Below are positions 1 to 7,414 of a stretch of DNA of 64,000 nucleotides, piece by piece. The notes below the pieces were generated by a model. That model did not search any database. It saw only the letters and a program-made list of their open reading frames with translations, and was not told the origin of the DNA. Each line of letters opens with the position of its first letter. Position 1 is the stretch's first letter. Both the position numbers and the translations under genes were made by a program. Source of the stretch: JACPYM01 sp031423495 (GTDB lineage Bacteria; Acidobacteriota; Blastocatellia; RBC074). Location: the NCBI GenBank assembly GCA_031423495.1, contig JANPFP010000223.1, forward strand, positions 1 to 64,000. The letters run 5' to 3'.

Positions 1-50
1 CGACGCAGGAGCCACGCACACGCTTCAAGGTGTACCGCGCGGAAGCCTGA
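1..50 (+). CDS. 3' end of an upstream gene (partial)
   Basis: One frame is open from the window edge to a TGA at 48-50 and encodes a short basic tail ending RFKVYRAEA. It reads like a real protein end, but only about 15 residues are visible, so neither function nor reality of the gene can be judged. Confidence 0.3.
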   Translation, partial: TQEPRTRFKVYRAEA

Positions 51-153
51 ACGCTTCAGCGCGCGCTGATGGTCCCTGGAATCTGATTGGTTTGGGCTGA
101 TGGAGGTCATCAGGTCAGATCAACTTTGTCCAAACTCGTGTCAAGAGGAAGTT

Positions 154-3100
154 ATGTTTCAACGTAAAACCAAAACCGCGTGGTTATTTATTCTCGCCAG
201 CTTGTTGAGCTTATGGGTAGCCCAAGCCAAATTCGCCGTCTCAGCTACCGACATTTCTTTGTTACCTCAGTCGAAGCCTGCCAATAACTCAACGGCGCAG
301 GATATACCTGAACTTAAATTTGGCGAGACGCTCACGGGTGAGTTACTACCGGGGCAGACTTTGCGTTATGCGGTCAAGCTCGCGGCAGGAGATTTCGTAG
401 AGCTTGAAATGATAGTGCAGAACGAGGGAGCAGGCTTGTTATTCGATTTTGGCGCTCAACTTGTTTTGTACGACCCGGCGGGCGCGGTGTTTTATCGCGA
501 GTTCAGGTTTGCTCGGCAAGTTACGGCAGGTTGGAGGCAGCCATTGAAACGCTTAGTAAACGTAACAGGGACATACCGTTTGGAAGCAACTGCGCGGCCA
601 AAGCAAAAAAAGCCCACTAATTATCAAGTCAGGCTAGCAGCCTTGAGACCCGCAACCGAAGAGGATCGGACAGTGGAGAGAGCAGAAAGCCTTTATAGAA
701 GGGCGGAGCAACTTGGGCGCAAAGAAAATAAATTGGAAGAGGCGCTTGAGTTGGGAGAAAAGGCACTAACGCTATATCAAAATGCGGCTCTGCCCGACAC
801 GATTGAGATTGCTGATCTGGCAATGTTACTGGCTGATATTTATGGCGAGCGCAATTACTATCGCGATCAGGAACGCCAAGAGGAACTTCACCGGATCGCC
901 ATTCAAAATCGTGAAGCTATTTTCGGGCCGATCAATTTTCATGTTGCTTCATTGTACAGTTCTTTGGGAACGATCCTGAACCCAGTTCAAGCTGAAAAAG
1001 CATTTGGGCGGGCCTTAGAAATTCTGATCCAAACAGACGGTCCAGAAAGCGAATACGTTCCGTTGATGATTACCAGTGTGGGGGACAGTTATGAACGTAT
1101 GGGCGACAAAGAGCGCGCGTTTGAAATGTATGAGCGCGCTATCCGCCTTCGGGAAAAGCGGGATGGTTTAGAACATGGTGCCTTTACGGAACTGATCAAT
1201 TGGGGCACGGTGCTAATGGAGCGGAGAAATTGGCAGCAGGCAGAAGCTACATATCAACACGCGCTAAGAGCTATCGCCAGATGGGCGAACAAAACTGGCA
1301 CCAATCCATCTGTAGCCAATGGCATTGTCCTGGATTGTTTGACGCAACTTTTTCAACGTCAGGGCAATTTCCAGCGGAGTGATGAATACCAACAAGAATG
1401 GCTCGCGGCGCTCAAAAGTTTTTATCCGCCCTTTCATCGCGGACTCGCCGCCCCATATCGTACCCGAGGGCGTTTTTTAATTGGGCGTGAACAATACGAA
1501 GCCGCTGCACAACAATTCATCGCTGCCCAGCAAGTGCTTGAGCAAATCAGCGATTCGCCTGAACTAGCTGAATTGCTGCGCGATTGGCAGCGCTTATATT
1601 TGCTTACGGGGCGCACCGACGACGCCATCGCCGCCCAGCAACGCGCCGCTAACATTTCTGAAAACGAATTAAAACGTCTGCTCGTGCAAGGCTCTGAATA
1701 TGAAATGCTGCGGATGCTAAAAACCTATGCGGACGAAACGAATGAAACTCTCGCGTTGCACGCTCTTGCCGCACCGGAATCGCACGAAGCGTTGGAATTG
1801 GCTTTCACGACGACGCTGCAACGCAAAGGCCGCGCGTTGGATGAGATGAACAAGACGATTGCGCACATCCGCAACTCAGCCGACCAGGAATCAGCCGCAT
1901 TGTTGCAACAACTCATTGACCATTACAGCCAGGTGTCGCTGCTGCAAACACGCGCTCCCGAAGAGAAAGACCTCGTGTCACATCAGCTACGCCTCAAACA
2001 GTTACAGCAGGAAACCGAACAGTTAGAAGTTACGCTCAGTCAGCGCAATGCGCGCTTTCGCGTACAGGTGCAACCGGTGACGTTGAGCGCCGTGCAGCAA
2101 GCCTTGCCCGCAGGCGCGGCGTTAGTCGAATTCGCGCGGTTCAATCCGAAAGACCCGAAAACGCAGGAGCCGTTGGGCGAGCAATACGTGGCGTATCTGT
2201 TGTTTGCCGACGGCACGTTGCGTTGGGCTTCGTTGGGCAAGGCGGAGGAAATCGAAGCCGCCGTGCGGGATTGGCTCTCGGAGTTGGGGAAAGCTCCGAC
2301 TCCTACTTCTGCCCCCACGCTCAGGCGGCTGGCTCGCCGCTTAGACGCACTGGTGATGCAACCCGTCCGCGCGCAGTTAGGCACGACGCGGCACGTATTG
2401 CTGGCTCCTGACGGCGCGCTCAATCTGGTTCCCTTCGCGGCGCTCGTGGACGCAAGCGGGCGCGAGTTGGTACGCGATTATCTGTTTAGTTACCTGACCA
2501 GCGGGCGCGACTTGTTGCGCTTGCAGGTCAAACATCAAAGCGCCGATGACGTATTGGTTTTTGCCGCGCCGGATTACAACGACGGCAGCGATGCGACGAA
2601 TCAAGCGCCGAATCAGGCGACAAATCCGTCAAAGAAAGACGAACGGCGCGGGCGCGTGAGTCAGTCGCGCAGCGCCGCTGCGTTGGGCAAGTGGGAGCCG
2701 CTGAAATTTGCCGAAGCCGAAGCCCGCGCCATTCAACAACAACTGCCGCAAGCCAAGTTGTATCTGGGCAAGCAGGCGTCAGAGGCTGCATTAAAACAGG
2801 TACATCGTCCGCGCATTTTGCACGTCGTCACGCACGGCGCGTTTCTCGAAGATCAGGCATGGGAAGCGCAACAAGGCCGCAAGGTTGGCGACACCGCTAC
2901 GCCGAGCGTATGGGAAAATCCGTTGTTGCGTTCGTGGCTCGCATTGGCCGGAGCCAATCAGCGCAAGAGCGGTGACGAAGACGGCATCCTCACGGCATAT
3001 GAAGCGGCGGCGTTGGACTTGTGGGGTACGAAACTCGTCGTGTTGTCGGCGTGCGAAACGGGCTTGGGCAAACTGCATAACGGCGAAGGCGTTTATGGCA

Positions 3101-3348
3101 TGCGGCGCGCGCTGGCGTTGGCCGGAGCCGAAACGCAATTAACCAGCTTGTGGAAGGTCAACGACCGCGTTACGCGCAAGCTGATGCAAAGCTATTACGC
3201 CAAGCTGGCGGCAGGCGTTGGACGCGCCGAAGCCTTGCGGCAAGTGCAGTTAGAAATGCTCAAGAGCAAAGCGAATGCTTCGCCTTATTATTGGGCGGCG
3301 TTTATTTCGATTGGCGAATGGGCGAATCTGGACGGCGTGAGAAAATAG
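154..3348 (+). CDS. Secreted TPR protein with C-terminal CHAT (caspase-like) domain
   Basis: A protein of about 1064 residues. I start it at 154, because a purine-rich AGAGGAAG lies just upstream and a Sec-type signal peptide (basic MFQRKTKT then a hydrophobic core) begins there; an in-frame ATG at 100 is less likely. Residues about 55-170 resemble a pre-peptidase C-terminal (PPC-like) beta-sandwich. Residues about 180-560 carry TPR-type helical repeats, followed by a coiled stretch. The last 350 residues are a CHAT domain with the expected His (THG, about residue 894) and Cys (SACETG, about residue 967), so the cysteine-peptidase dyad looks intact. CHAT domains belong to the caspase/separase clan. 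The substrate is unknown. It converges on an anti-sigma gene 10 bases away, which suggests, but does not prove, a regulatory link. Confidence 0.9.
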   Translation: MFQRKTKTAWLFILASLLSLWVAQAKFAVSATDISLLPQSKPANNSTAQDIPELKFGETLTGELLPGQTLRYAVKLAAGDFVELEMIVQNEGAGLLFDFGAQLVLYDPAGAVFYREFRFARQVTAGWRQPLKRLVNVTGTYRLEATARPKQKKPTNYQVRLAALRPATEEDRTVERAESLYRRAEQLGRKENKLEEALELGEKALTLYQNAALPDTIEIADLAMLLADIYGERNYYRDQERQEELHRIAIQNREAIFGPINFHVASLYSSLGTILNPVQAEKAFGRALEILIQTDGPESEYVPLMITSVGDSYERMGDKERAFEMYERAIRLREKRDGLEHGAFTELINWGTVLMERRNWQQAEATYQHALRAIARWANKTGTNPSVANGIVLDCLTQLFQRQGNFQRSDEYQQEWLAALKSFYPPFHRGLAAPYRTRGRFLIGREQYEAAAQQFIAAQQVLEQISDSPELAELLRDWQRLYLLTGRTDDAIAAQQRAANISENELKRLLVQGSEYEMLRMLKTYADETNETLALHALAAPESHEALELAFTTTLQRKGRALDEMNKTIAHIRNSADQESAALLQQLIDHYSQVSLLQTRAPEEKDLVSHQLRLKQLQQETEQLEVTLSQRNARFRVQVQPVTLSAVQQALPAGAALVEFARFNPKDPKTQEPLGEQYVAYLLFADGTLRWASLGKAEEIEAAVRDWLSELGKAPTPTSAPTLRRLARRLDALVMQPVRAQLGTTRHVLLAPDGALNLVPFAALVDASGRELVRDYLFSYLTSGRDLLRLQVKHQSADDVLVFAAPDYNDGSDATNQAPNQATNPSKKDERRGRVSQSRSAAALGKWEPLKFAEAEARAIQQQLPQAKLYLGKQASEAALKQVHRPRILHVVTHGAFLEDQAWEAQQGRKVGDTATPSVWENPLLRSWLALAGANQRKSGDEDGILTAYEAAALDLWGTKLVVLSACETGLGKLHNGEGVYGMRRALALAGAETQLTSLWKVNDRVTRKLMQSYYAKLAAGVGRAEALRQVQLEMLKSKANASPYYWAAFISIGEWANLDGVRK

Positions 3349-3358
3349 GCATTGCTGA

Positions 3359-4306
3359 TTATGGGACAGATTTTGGCGCGGTAAGTTGAAAGAGGTAACT
3401 CACTGCGTCGGGTTTATTGTCTTCGTCGTCAATCGCATTGAGTACGAGTTCATAGTTACCAGGTCTAAGTTTCGAAAGGTTGGTTTCAAATGTGGCTGAA
3501 CAATTGCCATTACAGCGAAACGGCAACCGCGCTGATTTAACGAGAGCTTTTCCATCGGCGCTGCGTAAGGTAGCGCGCAAACTGTTGGCACGCGGCGCAA
3601 AATCAAGGTTGATTTTGAGTTTAAGCCGATGCGTGTTGACGGGTAGCGGCGCGTTGGGAACCTCTCCGGCGGCATTGCTACGAGTTGGCGCACTCAATTG
3701 CAGGGCAACATAAGTTTCATCAACGCCCGTGGTTTGCTGAAAGGGCGGACTAACTTGCGGCACGGGCGTAGGCGCTGGTGGTTGCAACGCCGCGAGTTGT
3801 TGTTGCAAAGCGAGTTCACGGGCGGCGCGAACGTTTTGGTCGGCGCGCAAAGCGATAACTTCGGCATTCAGGCGTTGCTGCCCGCGCCATAGCCACCACA
3901 TGCCTCCCAGTAAACTCATCAATAACATGGCTGCCACCGCCAAATTCCAGCGCGGAACCAGCACTCGCAACGTGAAGGAAAAGCGGCGCGGTTTGGTCAC
4001 TGCAGATTCAGTCAGCACCTGACGCAGCGTTTCGGCAAACGCGATTTCTTCGTGCTGGGCGGACGCCGTCAATAAATGCTTTTCGTAACGCGCTCTTTCA
4101 TCGGCAGTGAGTTGGCGACGCACGTAACGGTCAGCCAGTTCTTCGCGCATTTGAGTGACGCGCGCGAACAGTTCGTCATCGGCAAAGTAGCGCGTTTCAA
4201 ACGCAGCCTGTTCAGCCTCGGCCATCGCGCCTAACAAATAATGAATAATTTCCTGATCGGCAGCCGCTTGGGCTGCGCGCGCGTCGTTTATGCGCTTTAT
4301 CGGCAT
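3359..4306 (-). CDS. Anti-sigma factor-like single-pass membrane protein
   Basis: 315 residues. The N-terminal about 100 residues are an acidic helical domain (YLLGAMAEAEQAAFE, FADDELFA) of the kind found in acidobacterial anti-sigma proteins; the zinc-binding His-Cys-Cys motif of classic ZAS domains is absent. One transmembrane helix lies at about residues 120-140, then a short coiled coil (143-172), a Pro-rich linker and a C-terminal beta-rich, probably periplasmic domain with two cysteines (CNGNC). Its ATG overlaps the end of the upstream sigma-factor gene by 10 bases, so the two are translationally coupled. It probably holds that sigma factor at the membrane. Function is inferred from context and topology. 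Confidence 0.8.
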   Translation of the reverse strand: MPIKRINDARAAQAAADQEIIHYLLGAMAEAEQAAFETRYFADDELFARVTQMREELADRYVRRQLTADERARYEKHLLTASAQHEEIAFAETLRQVLTESAVTKPRRFSFTLRVLVPRWNLAVAAMLLMSLLGGMWWLWRGQQRLNAEVIALRADQNVRAARELALQQQLAALQPPAPTPVPQVSPPFQQTTGVDETYVALQLSAPTRSNAAGEVPNAPLPVNTHRLKLKINLDFAPRANSLRATLRSADGKALVKSARLPFRCNGNCSATFETNLSKLRPGNYELVLNAIDDEDNKPDAVSYLFQLTAPKSVP

Positions 4307-4902
4307 ACTCTTTCCTCACAACGTTTCATGCAGTCCCTAAGCGCCGCGCGCAAACGATGCGCGCGCGTACGCAGGGCATTTTCAGTGAGTCGCAAGCGTG
4401 CCGCCAATTGTTGGCGTTGGTGCAACTGTTGCTGCCAGTCTTCGTGATAATACTGTTCCAGCAAGCGCCGCTCATCAGCATCAAGGCGTTGCCAACAATG
4501 CCGTAAACAGGTCGCGCGTTTTTCCTGAGCATCTTTTTCCATCACGTCTCGCTGCGCTTCTCGCGCTTGTTGCGCCTCAAAGTGTAGCGGCACTTCGGCA
4601 AAAGACGCTTGTCTTAGAACAAGCTCGCGGCGGTAATGGAGTAGGTGATTTTTTGCTACCCCTACGCAATAAGCCATCAGATCATCGGGCTGCCAGAGCA
4701 CATCTTCGAACATCCGAGCGGCGACGGTTTCCAGCGTACGCGAAGCCAGTTCCGGCGCGTTACCGCACTGGCGGTGTTCCAGCCACAGTACGAGTTTCGC
4801 GTGTAACGACAAGTATTTGCGCGCCGCCGCTTCGCGCTGGGCGTCGAGGTGTTGCAGAAAATGCTCGAAGGCGGATGCCGTCAACGTGCAGTCTTTACGC
4901 AT
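4297..4902 (-). CDS. ECF-type RNA polymerase sigma factor
   Basis: 201 residues. The central part (DVLWQPDDLMAYCVGVAKNHLLHYRRE) fits sigma region 2 and the C-terminal 60 residues (DADERRLLEQYYHEDW then LAARLRLTENALRTRAHRLR) fit the region-4 helix-turn-helix. The protein has no obvious sensor domain. It overlaps the anti-sigma gene by 10 bases, the usual sigma/anti-sigma order. A cytochrome-like gene lies 148 bases upstream on the same strand. Divergence from well-known ECF groups is considerable, so the exact class is not assigned. Confidence 0.82.
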   Translation of the reverse strand: MRKDCTLTASAFEHFLQHLDAQREAAARKYLSLHAKLVLWLEHRQCGNAPELASRTLETVAARMFEDVLWQPDDLMAYCVGVAKNHLLHYRRELVLRQASFAEVPLHFEAQQAREAQRDVMEKDAQEKRATCLRHCWQRLDADERRLLEQYYHEDWQQQLHQRQQLAARLRLTENALRTRAHRLRAALRDCMKRCEERVCR

Positions 4903-5050
4903 AGCCTGAGAGACGAGTGCTGTAAGAGGAAAGTGCCGTAGTTGTTAAGTGAAGATGCAGCCAAGACATTAACCCTAATACCGCTGTTGCTGGCTAAAGC
5001 CGAAGCGCGAATTTGGTTTAACACAACACCGCTGCCGCTACCAAATCGGC

Positions 5051-6370
5051 TCAAGGCCGAGCCACTGTCCGCCAATAACCCGGCAAGTCTTTTTTCGTAG
5101 CCAATAAAATCTCTTTGATGGCTTGTCGGTCACTCGCGCTCAAGCGGGCAAACCGCAGCGACGTATTTTGTCCGTTCAACACATCCCACGATTGCCGATA
5201 AACGCACGCCAATATTTCAGGCGGCAGCGCGTCGAAGGCCGCTGAGTAAATCAGGAAGCTGCACGGATAACGAAACATGCGCCGAGTCAGATCAAGTTGA
5301 TAGAGCGAACGCCCTTGCGCATCGCGCGGGCCGCGTTGCGAAAAGGCTTCGGCAAAGCCCGACGTACCGCGCAAAGGTTCGGTCAAGGTAGCTTCATCAG
5401 CGAGCAGCAAGGCTTCGACTAAAGGTTCGCAGGCTGACTTGATGCGCCGTTGCGTCGAAGCTGCGGTGGTTTCGGTGAGTTCGCCGAGGGCTTCGATCAT
5501 TACGTCGCGGTCGTGCAAGGCGCGGCGCGTATCCCATCCGGCACGCGCGATGAGATTCGTGACGCGCGTTTGATGTTCGATCACCATCAGCGCAGCAATG
5601 TCGCTGTAAGGCGCGAGGTATGCGGTCGTATCAAAACGCTTTTCGAGCGAAGCCACGTTGTACGCACGTTCGCTGTCGAGCAGTTCAGGATTGCGCACAT
5701 CGCGCGCGAAGGCGTTGCCCATATGTCGTTGCGCGCCGTGCGTGCCGGTGACATACCAACCGCCCCAACGTTGGGCGAGCGGGCTGCGATGGTCGGTGAC
5801 GAATCCGCCCGCGCGAAAGATCGGCTGCCCGTCGGGTTCGGGATAAATCGAACGAATAACCAAACCAGGTAAGCGTTGCGTCGCGGTGTTTTCGTGACAT
5901 TGCAAACACGTGTTGTCGCGTAGCACGCGCGGCGTAATCTTCTGGTCTTGCGACAACGTATAAAAAACGACACCTTGGCGCGGGTCTACGGCGGCGAGTT
6001 CGAGCAGTTCGGCGTGCGGGATGAATCCGATGGATACGTGATCGTTGAAATAAATCGCGCGCGGTCGTTGCGGCGAAATCAGTCGCGCCTGAAAACTGGT
6101 TTTGCCGAAGGTCAGAATCTGGCTCGTGATGGGTATGTCGAGCGCCTTGAGCAACGCGGGCAGCCAGCCGAACTGTTTGTCATAAGTCAGCTTGATTTCG
6201 CCGCGCGCAAGGCGCTGTTGCAATTGCCACACGACATCTGTGACCGGCGCTTGTTCGTATTGAATTGCCGGATGCGCGGTGTCTTGTTGTTGCGTAGCGG
6301 CAAAACGCACACTGACACACAGCAGCGCGGCGATGGTGAGAATCCACAATTTGCTACTGCGTAAGAACAT
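5051..6370 (-). CDS. Secreted protein with one CXXCH haem-binding motif, unknown function
   Basis: 439 residues with an N-terminal signal peptide (hydrophobic residues 8-25). A single CLQCH motif at about residues 155-159 would bind one c-type haem after export. Downstream are His/Trp-rich segments (RWGGWYVTGTHGAQRHMGN) that may supply other ligands. I do not recognise the family beyond cytochrome-like hypothetical proteins. It lies upstream of, and in the same direction as, the sigma/anti-sigma pair and could be in the same transcript. A role in periplasmic redox chemistry is inference only. Confidence 0.75.
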   Translation of the reverse strand: MFLRSSKLWILTIAALLCVSVRFAATQQQDTAHPAIQYEQAPVTDVVWQLQQRLARGEIKLTYDKQFGWLPALLKALDIPITSQILTFGKTSFQARLISPQRPRAIYFNDHVSIGFIPHAELLELAAVDPRQGVVFYTLSQDQKITPRVLRDNTCLQCHENTATQRLPGLVIRSIYPEPDGQPIFRAGGFVTDHRSPLAQRWGGWYVTGTHGAQRHMGNAFARDVRNPELLDSERAYNVASLEKRFDTTAYLAPYSDIAALMVIEHQTRVTNLIARAGWDTRRALHDRDVMIEALGELTETTAASTQRRIKSACEPLVEALLLADEATLTEPLRGTSGFAEAFSQRGPRDAQGRSLYQLDLTRRMFRYPCSFLIYSAAFDALPPEILACVYRQSWDVLNGQNTSLRFARLSASDRQAIKEILLATKKDLPGYWRTVARP

Positions 6371-6511
6371 TCGTTGAGTAAGATGAACCAGCGTTGCGAA
6401 CTTTTCCGCGACTTCGGCGTTAGGTGTGATCGCGCTGCAAGCGCTGTTCCGTTCACATCATTTTCTGAACTAACAAGATGAAACGTATTTCTTAACGCCG
6501 TGATTTTCAAA

Positions 6512-6530
6512 CGCCGCCAATCGAAGCATA
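6512..6530 (+). promoter_or_regulatory. Weak sigma70-like promoter candidate before the VWA gene
   Basis: A TTTTCA-like -35 and a CATAAT -10 are separated by about 16-17 bases, 50 bases upstream of the VWA gene start. The match is modest and unsupported by other data. Confidence 0.25.
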
Positions 6531-6583
6531 ATCCGCCGCGCAGCCCCGATAACCGTTTTGATGATTGGTAGGAGACGTTCACT

Positions 6584-7342
6584 GTGACTCAACACCTCGA
6601 CCAGATTCCCTTCCCTGAACCCGAATTCGTAGACAACCCTGAACCGCGCTGTCCGTGCGTGCTGTTGCTCGACACCTCAGGCTCAATGAAAGAAGAGCGT
6701 CAGATCACACCCGTCGCAGCGCTGTCGCCCATTCAACGCCTGATGCAAGACACGCTGGCACTGACGCGCAAGGTGCGTCCGATTGACGAACTCAATGCAG
6801 GCTTGTCGCAATTAAGCACCGAACTGCTCGCCGATGAATTGGCCGTCAAACGCATAGAGCTTTCGCTGGTCACGTTCGGCCCGGTCAAACAGGTGACGGA
6901 CTTTCAACCGCCCGATTTGTTTCATCCGCCCGCGTTGCGCGCCGAGGGCGACACGCCGATGGGGCAGGCCATCGAACGCGCCGTGCAATTGGTCAACGCG
7001 CGCAAGACGGCTTACAAACAAAACGGCATTTCGTATTACCGCCCGTGGATTTTTCTCGTGACCGACGGCGAGCCGACTGACCAATGGCAGAACGCGGCAG
7101 AACTCGTGCGCCTCGGCGAAACAAACAAGCAGTTCGCCTTTTTCGCCATCGGCGTCGAAGGTGCCAAGTTCGACATCCTGCAACAAATTTCGGTACGCCA
7201 GCCGCTGCAACTCAAAGGACTTTCTTTCCGCGAAATGTTCCGCTGGCTATCGGCTTCGTTGAGCGCCGTCTCGCGTTCGCAAACCAGCGACGAAATCTCC
7301 CTGACCAATCCCGCGACGCCTGACGGATGGGCTGCTTTATGA
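6584..7342 (+). CDS. TerY-like VWA domain protein
   Basis: 252 residues beginning at GTG 6584, with AGGAG nine bases upstream. The whole protein is one von Willebrand factor A domain. The metal-ion-dependent adhesion site is complete: DTSGS (residues 30-34), a Thr in GDTPMG (about 117) and Asp in VTDGEPTD. This is the TerY type found with tellurite/stress kinases. It is followed after 72 bases, wholly filled by a heptamer repeat hairpin, by a protein-kinase gene, the partner expected from described TerY-kinase-PP2C triads. No PP2C phosphatase gene is visible nearby. It probably binds a partner in a metal-dependent way and is cytoplasmic. Confidence 0.87.
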   Translation: MTQHLDQIPFPEPEFVDNPEPRCPCVLLLDTSGSMKEERQITPVAALSPIQRLMQDTLALTRKVRPIDELNAGLSQLSTELLADELAVKRIELSLVTFGPVKQVTDFQPPDLFHPPALRAEGDTPMGQAIERAVQLVNARKTAYKQNGISYYRPWIFLVTDGEPTDQWQNAAELVRLGETNKQFAFFAIGVEGAKFDILQQISVRQPLQLKGLSFREMFRWLSASLSAVSRSQTSDEISLTNPATPDGWAAL

Positions 7343-7414
7343 GTGGTTAGTGATTAGTGGCTAGTGGCTAGTTTTTTGCAGCCGCTAGCCACTAACCACT
7401 AACCACTAGCCACT
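7342..7414. repeat. TAGTGGC-type heptamer inverted repeat, copy 1
   Basis: Two 30-base arms (7342-7371 and 7385-7414) built from variants of TAGTGGC/TAGTGGT pair with about three mismatches around a 13-base loop. The repeat fills the whole gap between the VWA stop and the kinase ATG, and the kinase start has no Shine-Dalgarno site. The same heptamer recurs at 19376-19431 and 23183-23245. Confidence 0.9.

Noticed and set aside
7342..7414. Heptamer arrays considered as CRISPR repeats
   Set aside because: Units are 7 bases, have no unique spacers and form inverted rather than direct arrays.
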